From assembly GCF_014641735.1 (NCBI RefSeq), contig NZ_BMIH01000001.1:558001-622000 (forward strand): 64,000 nt of DNA, in the 5' to 3' direction. The notes beneath the pieces are model-generated. The model saw only the letters and a list, made by a program, of their open reading frames with translations, did not search any database and had not been told where the DNA came from. Both the position numbers and the translations under genes were made by a program. This DNA is from Sphingomonas metalli. GTDB taxonomy: Bacteria; Pseudomonadota; Alphaproteobacteria; Sphingomonadales; Sphingomonadaceae. Positions 9,099-18,100 of this stretch are shown here, piece after piece; within the stretch, counting starts at the first letter, position 1, and every line of letters starts with the position of its first letter.

Positions 9099-10058
9099 AT
9101 GCAAGCTTTGCTCCGCTCCGCATCGGTGGAATCGGCGATCGGCGAGGCCGCGCGCTCCCTCCATACCGCGCGTGCCGAATGGCGCGGGCGGCAGACCGGA
9201 GATGGTATCCCCAGCTTCCCCTCGCGCCATGGCCTCGCCCGCGTCGTTGAGCTGCTGTCCGCCGCGCTCTATCCGCGCCGCCTCGGCCAGTTCCGCGGGG
9301 CGGAGCGCGAGGAGGAAGCCTTCGTCGTCGCCAAGCTGATCGCGGCGACGGGCGAGCTGGAGCGCGAAGTCGCCGCCGAACTCGGCTATTGGCAGGCCGG
9401 CGCGCGCGACGGGCGTTTCGACAGCGACCAGCCCGGCACGATCGTGCGGCTGTTCGCCGCCGCGCTCGGCAATGTGCGCCGGCTGCTCGACAGCGATGTC
9501 GAAGCGGCCTTTCTGGGCGACCCCGCCGCGCGGAGCACCGACGAGATCCTGGTCTGCTACCCGGGCGCGATCGCCATCCTGCACCACCGCATCGCGCATC
9601 AGCTGCACAATCTGGGCGCGCCGATCGTCGCGCGGATCATCTCGGAGCTTGCCAACGAGCGGACCGGGATCGACATTCATCCCGGCGCGACGATCGGCGA
9701 GCGCTTCTTCATCGACCACGGCACCGGCGTGGTGATCGGCGAAACCGCGATCATCGGCGCGCGGGTGAGGCTGTATGTGCACGTCACGCTCGGCGCGCGC
9801 ACGCCGCTGGGCGCGCGACCCGTCGGACCGCGCGAGCGCTACGCCCGCCACCCGATCATCGAGGACGACGTCGTCATCTATGCCGGCGCGACGATCCTGG
9901 GCCGGGTGCGGATCGGTCGGCGCTCGACGATCGGCGGCAATGTCTGGCTGCTCGACGACGTGCCCGCCGACAGCGTGGTGGTGCAGCCCGCCGCCCGCGT
10001 CGCGCCGGCCGACGATGCCGCGGCGGTGCGCGACGCGTTGCTGGCGGCGGCGGACTGA
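9099..10058 (+). CDS. cysE: Serine O-acetyltransferase
   Basis: 319 residues from ATG 9099. An N-terminal helical domain is followed by a left-handed beta-helix of hexapeptide repeats. The active-site region is recognisable: GIDIHPGATIG (catalytic Asp-His), FFIDHGTGVVIGETA, then GARVRLYVHVTLGA and a C-terminal series VVIYAGATILGRVRIGRRSTIGG. The enzyme transfers acetyl from acetyl-CoA to L-serine, giving O-acetylserine, the acceptor for sulfide in cysteine synthesis. An in-frame ATG at 9018 would add 27 residues with no family similarity and would run through the dyad, so 9099 is preferred. The extended N-terminus is typical of the EpsC/SrpH-like long form. Its position after the desaturase/PhnD genes suggests a sulfur theme. 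Confidence 0.9.
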   Translation: MQALLRSASVESAIGEAARSLHTARAEWRGRQTGDGIPSFPSRHGLARVVELLSAALYPRRLGQFRGAEREEEAFVVAKLIAATGELEREVAAELGYWQAGARDGRFDSDQPGTIVRLFAAALGNVRRLLDSDVEAAFLGDPAARSTDEILVCYPGAIAILHHRIAHQLHNLGAPIVARIISELANERTGIDIHPGATIGERFFIDHGTGVVIGETAIIGARVRLYVHVTLGARTPLGARPVGPRERYARHPIIEDDVVIYAGATILGRVRIGRRSTIGGNVWLLDDVPADSVVVQPAARVAPADDAAAVRDALLAAAD

Positions 10059-10063
10059 GCGCC

Positions 10064-10834
10064 ATGGCCGCCCGCCCCGTCATCGGCGTCCTGTGCTGCA
10101 ACGAAGTGGCCGATCGCCCCGTGCAGGTGGTCGCCAGCCGCTTCGTCGCGCCGCTGACCCAGCTGGTGGGCGCGACGGTGCTGCTGATCCCGGCCCTGCC
10201 CGGCGCGAACGATCCTGCGCACTTGACGGGCCTGCTCGACGGCCTGCTGCTCACCGGATCGCGCTCGCACGTCGCGCCGGTCCGCTATGGCAGCGACCGG
10301 GACGCCGCACCGCTCGATCCCGATCGCGACGAGGTGGCTCTGGCACTCGCCGGGCGGATGATCGAGGCGGGGAAGCCGGTCTACGGCATCTGCCGCGGGA
10401 TGCAGGAGCTTAACGTCCTGTTCGGCGGAACGCTGGCCGATGGCGATGACGACCGGCATCATCGCGGTCTGGCGGCGGCGGGTAGCTATGCCGGCCTGTT
10501 CGCCCATCGCCACGACATCGATCTGGTCCCCGGCGGCCGGCTGGCGCGAAGCACCGGCGTGCGACGGCTGTCAGTCAACTCGGTCCATGAACAGGGCATC
10601 GACCGGCTCGGTACCGGCCTGTCGGTCGAGGCGATCGCCGCGGGCGACGGACTGGTCGAGGCGATCTCCGCCCGTCCGTGCGGCGGCGACGTGCTGGCGG
10701 TGCAATGGCATCCCGAATGGGACGTCGCCGCCGATCCGGCCAGCCGCGCCTTCTTCGCGATGCTCGGCAGCGCGCTGCGGGGCGGCGAACCGCCCGTAAT
10801 CTCTACCGTTCACCACAGAAGGGGACTTGCATGA
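10064..10834 (+). CDS. Class I glutamine amidotransferase-like hydrolase (peptidase C26, PuuD-like)
   Basis: 256 residues. The nucleophile elbow is PVYGICRGMQELNVLFGG (Cys at about residue 109) and the His-Glu pair is AVQWHPEWD (about 213). GLLLTGSRSHVAP near residue 60 is the usual oxyanion-side loop. The family hydrolyses gamma-glutamyl amides such as gamma-glutamyl-GABA, or acts on related gamma-glutamyl compounds. It starts 5 nt after the acetyltransferase stop and its own stop overlaps the next start by ATGA, so it is in the same transcript. Beside a cysteine gene, a gamma-glutamyl-cysteine or glutathione-derived substrate is conceivable; polyamine catabolism genes are absent here. Confidence 0.86.
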   Translation: MAARPVIGVLCCNEVADRPVQVVASRFVAPLTQLVGATVLLIPALPGANDPAHLTGLLDGLLLTGSRSHVAPVRYGSDRDAAPLDPDRDEVALALAGRMIEAGKPVYGICRGMQELNVLFGGTLADGDDDRHHRGLAAAGSYAGLFAHRHDIDLVPGGRLARSTGVRRLSVNSVHEQGIDRLGTGLSVEAIAAGDGLVEAISARPCGGDVLAVQWHPEWDVAADPASRAFFAMLGSALRGGEPPVISTVHHRRGLA

Positions 10835-11091
10835 AGACGCTGTTCACTGCCGCCACCGCCGCGGCGCTGGCCCTGTCGCTGGCCGCCTGCGGCAAGGGCT
10901 CGGACACGAGCAACACTGCCGATACATCGCTCAACGACTCGGGCGTGCCGGTCGAGGGCAACGCCGCCGAGGGTCTTCCGGCCGAAACGCTGGGTGCGCC
11001 CACCGACAATCTGGGGGTCCCCACCGGCAACGAGCTGGCGCCGGCCGAAGGCAACGCCGCCGGCGCGACGACCACCGGCAATAGCCTCTGA
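10831..11091 (+). CDS. Small secreted lipoprotein, low-complexity
   Basis: 86 residues. The signal is short (MKTLFTAATAAALALSLAAC) with lipobox LAAC, so the mature protein begins at Cys20 and should be lipid-anchored. The rest is low-complexity and acidic, with repeated short phrases (PVEGNAAEGLPAE, PAEGNAAGA). No domain is recognised. The ATG overlaps the preceding stop, and a good intrinsic terminator follows at 11145, which marks it as the last gene of the operon. A structural or surface role is possible, but no function can be read from sequence. Confidence 0.8.
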   Translation: MKTLFTAATAAALALSLAACGKGSDTSNTADTSLNDSGVPVEGNAAEGLPAETLGAPTDNLGVPTGNELAPAEGNAAGATTTGNSL

Positions 11092-11144
11092 TTCGCCGAC
11101 CCTTTTCACCGATCGCCTGGAATGCTCCCTAGGCGTAACCTCCG

Positions 11145-11176
11145 CCCCGGCAGCGTCGTCTGCCGGGGTTTCTTTC
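11145..11176 (+). terminator. Intrinsic terminator after the lipoprotein gene
   Basis: A perfect 9 bp stem (CCCCGGCAG / CTGCCGGGG) with a 6 nt loop is followed by TTTCTTTC. It lies 53 bp after the lipoprotein stop and before the next promoter, so it probably ends the cysE-hydrolase-lipoprotein transcript. Confidence 0.85.
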
Positions 11177-11302
11177 TGCGCTGCGCCGGTCCGCGCGCCA
11201 CGTGCGGCAGGCGGAGGGCGCGAGCGCTATGCAACGCCGGCGCGTACGGTACCTTCACCAATCCCGATTGTTCTGGTCGGGTATGAACAAGCGGAGACGG
11301 AC

Positions 11303-11857
11303 ATGGACGGTTTGGCCCTGATCCCCGATCGCGTCGCCCTGATCTCGCTGTTGGGCGAGGGACAAAGTCCCCTGCTGCCCGACCTGTTGCGAACCCCGAG
11401 CTTCCACGACGTCGTGCGGGTGCCGCAGCGCCCGACGCAGACGCAGCGCAATCTGCTCGCCGCACAGATCGATGCCGCGACTCTCCAGGCCGATCGCGCG
11501 GTGATGCTCGTCGCCCAGGGTATCGGCTGCCTCGCCGCCGCCTGGTGGGCGCGGCTTTCGCCCAATTTCTACGTCCGCCGCGTCGCCGGGGCGGTGATGA
11601 TCGCACCGGGTGGCGCCGGCTTCGCCTCGCCCGAGGGGCGGCTGCCCTTTCCCTCCGTGGTCGTCGGCACCGACGACCTGACCCAGCGACTCGGCGACGA
11701 GTGGGGCAGCCGCTTCATCGACGGACCGCTGCTGGTCGGGCGGCAAGGCCCCAGCCGCCGCTTCGCGTCGCTGATCGACCGCTTCACCTCCGCGATCGTC
11801 GAGCGCGACGTCGCGGCGGCCGAGCGGCTGCTGAGCGCGGTCGGCGACCGCTGCTGA
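11303..11857 (+). CDS. RBBP9/YdeN-type alpha/beta-hydrolase fold protein lacking its catalytic Ser and His
   Basis: 184 residues from ATG 11303, with GGAG 7 nt upstream. The pattern follows the short RBBP9/YdeN serine-hydrolase family. However, the usual nucleophile elbow (A-H-S-L-G-C) reads AQGIGCLAAAWW at residues 71-82, so the serine is replaced by glycine. The C-terminal segment that normally supplies the histidine after WGSRF reads WGSRFIDGPLLVGRQG, with no histidine. The core strands remain (GAVMIAPG, FPSVVVGTDDL). It is therefore probably a non-catalytic fold protein with a binding or scaffolding role, not a frameshifted gene, because the frame is intact throughout. The fold call is moderately sure; the loss of catalysis is read directly from the missing residues. 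Confidence 0.7.
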   Translation: MDGLALIPDRVALISLLGEGQSPLLPDLLRTPSFHDVVRVPQRPTQTQRNLLAAQIDAATLQADRAVMLVAQGIGCLAAAWWARLSPNFYVRRVAGAVMIAPGGAGFASPEGRLPFPSVVVGTDDLTQRLGDEWGSRFIDGPLLVGRQGPSRRFASLIDRFTSAIVERDVAAAERLLSAVGDRC

Positions 11858-12129
11858 GGCTGGCGGCCCGGCGAAGGCGGGACCTTTGCATCAGGCCCGT
11901 CGTCATGCCCGACATGTTCCGGCATCCACGGCACCGCAAACACGCAACCGGCTGATTTTGGAGGAATGGTCGATCCCGGAGCACGTCCGGGATGACGCGT
12001 GAAGAGGGCACCGTCGCGGCTTTCGCAAAGATTCGGCGACGGCTGGAATTACGCGGATGGCGCGGGACAGGTGCCGTCGGAGGCTTCAGCCTGCGCCGAA
12101 GCGACGATCCGGGTGGGGTGAAGCGGAAC
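11858..12129. other. Convergent intergenic region with a palindromic repeat
   Basis: This 272 bp gap lies between two convergent genes and has no coding frame I can support. It holds a perfect 8 bp inverted repeat at 11973-11993 (ATCCCGGA, 5 nt loop, TCCGGGAT). A GC-rich GCGAAGGCGGGA-like string near 11873 resembles repeats scattered through sphingomonad intergenic DNA. The inverted repeat could act as a bidirectional terminator or as a REP-type element. Confidence 0.5.
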
Positions 12130-13245
12130 CTAGCCCTGACGGTCGAGCGACGGCCGCAGGATCGCGTCGGACTGGCGGCGGACGAGCTCGTGCGGGTAGA
12201 CGCGGTGCTCCAGAGCGCCGCGCTGCTCGGCTGTGCGGCCGATCGCATCGATCAACATGCCCACGGCGCCTTGCGTCATGGCGACGATCGGCTGGCGGAT
12301 CGTGGTCAGCTGCGGCCAGATCGCGCTGGCCAGGACCGTGTCATCGAAGCCGCACACCGCGACATCGGCGGGGACATCGATCCCCAGTCGATGCGCGACC
12401 GCGACGGTCGCGGCGGCCATGTCGTCGTTACAGGCGAAGATCGCGGTGGGGCGCGGCTCGGCGGTGAGCAGCGCCTCCGCGGGCGCGAGGCCCGACTGGT
12501 AGGTGAAATAGCCCTGTGCGACCAGGCGCTCGTCGAGCGCGATCCCCGCCGCCTCCAGCGCCATGCAATAGCCCTCGAAGCGGCAGCGGCTCGCCGACAG
12601 GCTGGGCGTGCCGCCGATGAACCCGATAGCGCGATGTCCCTGGGACAGAAGGTGGCGGGTCATCGCCTCCGCTGCGCTCCGATCGTCGATATGGACGGCC
12701 ATCACGCGCGGATCCGGCAGGCTGGCGGTGATGGCGACCACCGGCACGCCGGCCCCGACCAGCTGGTCGATCACCGCGCCGTTCTCGCACAGGGGCGGCG
12801 GCAGGATGACTCCGTCGACCTGCGCGTCGACCAGGCTGGCCGCGGCGGCCAGGGGATCGCTCAGCCCCTCCACATTCTCCACCAAGACCTGCACGTGGCG
12901 CGCGCTGGCGGTCTGCAGACAGCCGAGCAGCAACGGGCTGAGAAAGCCCGGCTCCAGATCGTTGAGCAGCAATCCCAGCCGCATTGCCTTTGATCCGGCC
13001 AGTGTGCGGGCGGCGGTGTTGGGCATGTAGTTGAGCTTGGCGATCGCGCGCTGCACCGCCTCGCGCGTCTTGGGCTTGACCAGCGACGGCTCGTTGATGA
13101 CGCGCGAGACGGTCATCGGCGACACGCCCGCGACCCGCGCCACGTCCACCAGGGTGGGCGGGCCGGACGGCCGGGCCTCGCGGAACGACGCCTCCGGCCG
13201 TTTGCGCAGGGCGGTCAGACTCTTGTCGGAGCGTTCGTCGGTCAC
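12130..13245 (-). CDS. LacI-family transcriptional regulator
   Basis: 371 residues from GTG 13245, which follows GAAGG. The N-terminal helix-turn-helix is TLVDVARVAGVSPMTVSRVINEPSLVKPKTREAVQRAI (about residues 31-68, in two parts). The hinge helix is YMPNTAARTLAGSKA, and a periplasmic-binding-type sensor domain follows (GLLLNDLEPGFLSPLL, IFACNDDMAAATV, AVCGFDDTVLASAIWPQLTTI). Such proteins usually repress sugar genes until a sugar or sugar acid binds. It is divergent from the Gfo/Idh-cupin operon across 274 bp, so self-regulation and control of that operon are likely. An upstream ATG at 13308 would add 21 non-conserved residues. The ligand is unknown. Confidence 0.9.
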   Translation of the reverse strand: MTDERSDKSLTALRKRPEASFREARPSGPPTLVDVARVAGVSPMTVSRVINEPSLVKPKTREAVQRAIAKLNYMPNTAARTLAGSKAMRLGLLLNDLEPGFLSPLLLGCLQTASARHVQVLVENVEGLSDPLAAAASLVDAQVDGVILPPPLCENGAVIDQLVGAGVPVVAITASLPDPRVMAVHIDDRSAAEAMTRHLLSQGHRAIGFIGGTPSLSASRCRFEGYCMALEAAGIALDERLVAQGYFTYQSGLAPAEALLTAEPRPTAIFACNDDMAAATVAVAHRLGIDVPADVAVCGFDDTVLASAIWPQLTTIRQPIVAMTQGAVGMLIDAIGRTAEQRGALEHRVYPHELVRRQSDAILRPSLDRQG

Positions 13246-13519
13246 AATGCCTTCACTGCCGGGCCCGGGGACGACGGGCAAGCGCCCTGCGCGCCGGTTT
13301 TTGCGCAAGATCAGGTCGCGATCGGGCGGGCAACCGCGACCATCGTCGCACCCCTCGCCGCCGCTTTATTCTTGAACCGGCTGATATCGTTCGTCATTCT
13401 CTGCAGCCAAAGGGCGGCTGCCCGCCCCATTGGGAGAGTTGAAGGCCCAAATTGGCTGCCATGCGCCATCTGCGTGCCCTTCCTCTTTCGCTCCATTCCT
13501 CCGCCGGAGACCGTCTGCC

Positions 13520-14626
13520 ATGGAACTCGACCGCCGCGACTTCGTCCTGTCCGCCGCCGCGCTGACGCTCGGCGCGCCCGCCTGCGCCGCCCAGCGCGGC
13601 GACGGCAAGCTCGGCTACGCCATCGTCGGGCTGGGCAGCTATGGCCTGGGCATGATCATCCCCCAGTTCAAGAACTGCGAACACAGCCGGTTGGCAGCGG
13701 TGGTGAGCGGCGATCCCGCCAAGGCCCGGCGGGTGGCGGACGAGCATGGCCTGCCGGCGCGCTCGATCTATTCCTATGCCGATTTCGACCGGATCCGCGA
13801 CAATCCCGATGTCGACATCGTCTATGTCTGCCTGCCCAATGCGATGCATGCGGAATATACGATCCGCGCGGCCCGGGCCGGCAAGCATGTCATGTGCGAG
13901 AAGCCGATGGCGGTCTCGGTCGCGGAGGCCGAGTCGATGATCGCCGCCTGCCGCCAGGCGAAACGGAAGCTGATGATCGGCTATCGCTGCCATTTCGAAC
14001 CGTTCAACCTCGAGGCGATGCGGCTGGCGCACACCGGCGCGGCGGGGAAGATCCGCTATGTCCGCTCCGAACACGGCTTCGTGCAGGGCGACCCGTCGCG
14101 CTGGCGGCTGAAGCGCGCGCTGTCGGGCGGCGGCTCGCTGATGGACATGGGCGTCTACAGTCTCCAGGCGGCGCGCTACATGACCGGCGAGGAGCCGGTC
14201 GCCGTCACCGCGCGCGAATCGACGGACCGCAGCGACCCGCGCTTCAGGGAGGTGGAGGACATGATCGAGTGGACGCTCGAATTCCCCTCGGGCGCACTGG
14301 CCGGGTGCCAGTCGATGTACAGCGCCAACCAGAACCGCATCCTGCTGATGGGTGACAAGGGCCGGATAGAGCTGGAGCCGGCCACCCGTTACGAGGGGAA
14401 CCGGATGTGGACGGGCAAGGACGGGCGCGAGCAGGCGGTCAGCCCGCCGCCGGGCCCCGCCAGGACCCAGTTCGCGGGGCAGCTCGACCACCTCGTGCAA
14501 TGCGTGCGCACCGGGGCGGAGCCGATCGTCTCCGGCGAGGAGGGGCTGCGCGACATGCGGATCGTCGAGGCGATCTACCGCTCTGCGCGCGAGGGCCGCA
14601 CCATCCGCCTGGATGGCCGCGCATGA
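13520..14626 (+). CDS. Tat-exported Gfo/Idh/MocA family oxidoreductase (glucose-fructose oxidoreductase-like)
   Basis: 368 residues from ATG 13520, with GGAGA 8 nt upstream. The N-terminus is a twin-arginine leader (LDRRDFVLSAAALTLGAPACAA), so the folded NADP-bound enzyme should reach the periplasm, as in Zymomonas glucose-fructose oxidoreductase. The dinucleotide motif is YAIVGLGSYGLGMI (about residue 34) and the substrate-side catalytic motif is CEKPMAVS (Lys at about 131). A GYRCHFEP segment is typical of the GFOR branch. The likely reaction is oxidation of an aldose to its lactone, with NADP recycled by reducing a second sugar. The stop overlaps the cupin start by ATGA. Near GntP and gluconokinase, it is a plausible source of gluconate. 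Confidence 0.88.
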   Translation: MELDRRDFVLSAAALTLGAPACAAQRGDGKLGYAIVGLGSYGLGMIIPQFKNCEHSRLAAVVSGDPAKARRVADEHGLPARSIYSYADFDRIRDNPDVDIVYVCLPNAMHAEYTIRAARAGKHVMCEKPMAVSVAEAESMIAACRQAKRKLMIGYRCHFEPFNLEAMRLAHTGAAGKIRYVRSEHGFVQGDPSRWRLKRALSGGGSLMDMGVYSLQAARYMTGEEPVAVTARESTDRSDPRFREVEDMIEWTLEFPSGALAGCQSMYSANQNRILLMGDKGRIELEPATRYEGNRMWTGKDGREQAVSPPPGPARTQFAGQLDHLVQCVRTGAEPIVSGEEGLRDMRIVEAIYRSAREGRTIRLDGRA

Positions 14627-15114
14627 TCCCGGCCGTCCGTCTCGCCCGCCCCGTCCGGCTCGCGCTGCTCGCCGCCCTCGCCGCCCCCGCCGCCGCGCAG
14701 GCGCCCGATCCCACCGCCTTCGCGTCGGGCGCCGAGGTGAAGGCGCAGGTCGCCGCGATGGCGCGCGCGATGAAGCCGGGTCAGGGCTTCGCCTGGCAGC
14801 CGCTGGTACGCGACGACAGCCGCGTCGCCGCGCTGGAATATTGGAAGAAACCGGGCCGCCCCGCCGTCCATCCCGAACAGGCGGAATATGCCATCGTGAT
14901 CGAAGGCTCGGGCACGCTGATCTCGGGCGGCACGCTCGATACCCCGAAGGTCGTCAATCCCGACCTGACCGAGGGCGAGCGGATCGTCGGCGGCACCACC
15001 CGCACGCTGGGGCCGGGCGACGTGATCCTGGTGCCGGCCGGCGTGCCGCACTGGTTCGGGATCACCGGCGGCAAGCTGGTGCTGCTCGGCATGAAGCTGC
15101 CGGTGAAACGATAG
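14623..15114 (+). CDS. Secreted cupin-domain protein
   Basis: 163 residues with a signal peptide (VRLALLAALAAPAAAQA). A single cupin barrel follows: EYAIVIEGSGTLISGG (motif 1) and LGPGDVILVPAGVPHWFGI (motif 2), ending in a short strand (GGKLVLLGMKLPVKR). Small exported cupins often act as sugar or sugar-acid isomerases, or as metal-dependent binding proteins. Translation is coupled to the exported Gfo/Idh enzyme by an ATGA overlap, so both probably work on the same compound in the periplasm. Motif 1 has few histidines, so metal binding may be weak. The substrate is unknown. Confidence 0.82.
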   Translation: MIPAVRLARPVRLALLAALAAPAAAQAPDPTAFASGAEVKAQVAAMARAMKPGQGFAWQPLVRDDSRVAALEYWKKPGRPAVHPEQAEYAIVIEGSGTLISGGTLDTPKVVNPDLTEGERIVGGTTRTLGPGDVILVPAGVPHWFGITGGKLVLLGMKLPVKR

Positions 15115-15122
15115 GCCTGCCG

Positions 15123-15144
15123 GCCCCTCCCCTGCGGGAGGGGC
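15123..15144. terminator. Bidirectional terminator hairpin between convergent genes
   Basis: A perfect 9 bp stem (GCCCCTCCC / GGGAGGGGC) with a 4 nt loop lies between the cupin stop and the stop of the convergent beta-helix gene. There is no long T run on either strand, so it is only a candidate. Confidence 0.5.
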
Positions 15145-15157
15145 TGCGCGCGGCTCC

Positions 15158-18100
15158 CTACAGACCCATCCCGTACAGCGTATGGTGGCTGAGGATGAAG
15201 AGCGTCCGCCCGCCCTCGCCGCCGATCAGCAATTGCAGGGGTCGTTCGGGCGTGTCGATGCGGCGGACCAGCGTGCCGTCGGGGCGGTAGACGAAGATCT
15301 GGCCGTTCGCGACATAGAGGTTGCCGGCCGCGTCGCGCGCGACGCTCTCGCCCCCACGATCCGCGACGACCTTCAGGTCGGTCAGCCGCCCGCCTTCCCC
15401 AACACGGCCGCTATAGGTGCGATTTTCCGAGGCGTTGGTCAGTACCACCCGGCCGTCCGCATCGCTGGCGACGAGACCATAGCTGTCGAGCGTGTCGGAC
15501 CATCGCCAGCCGCGGTGATCGTCCGGCCCCTGGTTCCAGACGCGGAAGGCCGGCAGGACCAGCGATCCGTCGGGCGAGACATAGTCCTGCGGCTTCGCCT
15601 CTCCCATATTGTCGGTGAAGAAGCTGGACAGCGGCGGGAATGCGTAGGTCTTGGGATCGATGCGATCGGCGAACTCGCCGTTCGCCCAGACATTGACCGG
15701 CAGCAGCGTCGCCGCGCCGCGGCGGGGCCGGGCGGCGGTCGGCGCGATGACGCGCACGTCGTTCGGCTTGTCCGGATCGATGCTGTAGACGCTGCCGTCC
15801 CGTCCCGCCGAGGACAGGACCATCAGCCGGCCCGAGCGATCGATCGCGAGGTTGACCGGGTCGAGCGGCGCGTCGGCGACGATCGACAGGCCCTCGCCGC
15901 GCGACCAGCCATGAATGCGCTGGAACTCGCGGTCGATGAAATAGAGCTTGCCCTTCGCATCGACCGCGCCGCCCGCGATCGAATAGAAGCCGTCGGCCAG
16001 CCTTTCCACGCCGGGCGACACCGGCACGGCGGAGGCGGTGGCAGCCGCGGCGGGCGCGGCGGGCACGTCGAGCTTCGCGAACTCGCGCTCGCGCACCTCC
16101 TGCTGCCGCGTCATATCCTTGATCGCGTTCTCAAACGGATATTTGCTCGCGCGGGTATAGGTGCCGCAGCCTTTCGCATCGCAGCTCGAAAAGCCGCTCT
16201 CGGCGTTCACATGGACGTTGCGGAAGCGGATATCGCCCGAGTCATAGATCCTGACGGCCGCATCCATCGGCTTGGCCGAGCGGGTGACGCGATAGCCGTG
16301 ATAGTTGGCGAACAGGATGTTGCGCGAATGGCGCATCTCGGTCGAGATCGCGTTGACGCCGTCGCGCACCTCCTGCTCGGTCTGGGGTGCGAGGAACTCC
16401 CAGTTCTCGACATGGTCGAGGACGATCTCGGCCCGGTAGTGATGCTCGGCCGACAGCTGGTAGACATGGCCCGGCGTCTTCGTGTCGGAGACGTAGAAGC
16501 CGGCCGATGCCAGGGTATTGGGCGACCAGATCGCCGAGAAGGTGCCGCCGCCGCCATCGGTCACCCAGATGCTGGGATTCTGCCCGTCGAAGCGCGCGCG
16601 CGGATCGCCGAAGCCGATCGGGCTGCCCGCGGTCAGGACCGTGCCGCCGCCGCCCTGGATCTTGACGTCGTTGACCATCGACGCCTCGCCCGCCTTCCAC
16701 AGCAGCGCCGTCGCGCGCGGGTTCACGCCGCCCGTCCAGAGGCCGAGGCCGTGGACGATCGCATTGCCCCCCTTCGCGCTCTCGAGCAGCGCCTTGGGTC
16801 CGCCGACGCCGCGATAGCCGGGCGCGTCGTCGGGCAGGTAGAGATGGGTGAGGCTGGGATGCAGCGCGATCAGCACGCTGTCCGGCCGCAGCTTCAGCGT
16901 GTCGGTGACGCGATAGCGGCCCATCGGCAGATAGACGACGCGATGCGTGTCGATCGCCCGCTGAAGCGCCGCGGTATCATCGGTCGCGTCGTCGCCCTTC
17001 ACCCCCAGATCACGGGCATTCGCCCATTCGCGCACCGGAGGCAGCGCCCGGATCGCGGCCGCCGGGCGCGCCGGAGCGCGGGCGAGCGGCGTCATCGCCA
17101 CGTCGAGCGCATAGTCGCCGGTCGCGCCGAGGCCGGGCAGCTTGAGGCCATAGGAGAAGTCGGCGACGCGATAGCGCGGGCCCGATCCCGCAACCGTCCG
17201 GCCGCTGTCGCGGAAGCGCGCGAAGACCGGCGTGTTGAGCCCGACCGCGTTGTCGAACCCGATCTGGGTGAAGACGCTCTTCTCCTCGGAAACGACGACG
17301 CCGGCATCGGCGACATTCTCGAAGCGGACATCCTTGCCCCAGAGCGAATCCGAATAGCCGCGATCGATCTCGATCCCGACCGGCGTGTTGCGGATTGCGA
17401 CGTTGACCAGCGTCAGGTCCACCTCATGCTCGCGGATCGCGGCGTCGCGCTGGCCCTCGAACTCGCTGTCGATCAGCGTGAACTGCCAGGCGGGCGAGGT
17501 CTTTTCCGAGATGATGCCGTAGCGGCCGCCGAAGAAGCGCAGATCCTCGAACTCGTTGCCCGCCTGGTAGACGCCGGCAAGGCCCGAGCCGATATGGAAG
17601 TCGGCATGGCGGATATAGCCGTGCTGCGCGACGCGGAACCGAACCGCCACAGCGCCGGCATTGCCCGCCCCGATCCTGAAATCGATGTTGGCGAGCGCGG
17701 AGTAGAAGGTGCTCGACGTCGCGTCGAAGATCGTCGGATCGAACGGAACGCTGGTGGGCGGCGGCACCGCAGGCTTGCCGGCGCGATACTGATCCTCGCC
17801 GGTAAAGGCGACCATCGCCGCCACGCCCTCGCCGAAGCCCGCGCTGTTGTCGGCCAGCACGATTTCCGGCCGCGTCGGACCGACGCCGAACAGGCGGACC
17901 GCGGTCCGCACGAAGATGGTGCGGCTGATCCGATAGCGGCCGGAGGGAAGGAAGACGATGCCGCCATGCCCGCCCGCGGCGGCTGCGTCGATCGCCTGCT
18001 GGATCGCGGCGCTGTCGTCCGCCCGCCCGTCGCCGACGCCCCGCACCGTCACCGCCCGCGGCTCCGCCGGCGCGCTGCGATAGACCGATTGGGAGGGCGG

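Noticed and set aside
13301..13308. TTGCGCAA palindrome upstream of the LacI gene
   Set aside because: An 8 bp perfect palindrome is short enough to occur by chance and there is no second copy at a plausible target.
13372..13385. TTGAACCGGCTGAT as a LacI operator before the Gfo/Idh gene
   Set aside because: It has a CG centre but only partial symmetry, and the same 11-mer AACCGGCTGAT also occurs at 11946 in a convergent region where no operator is expected.
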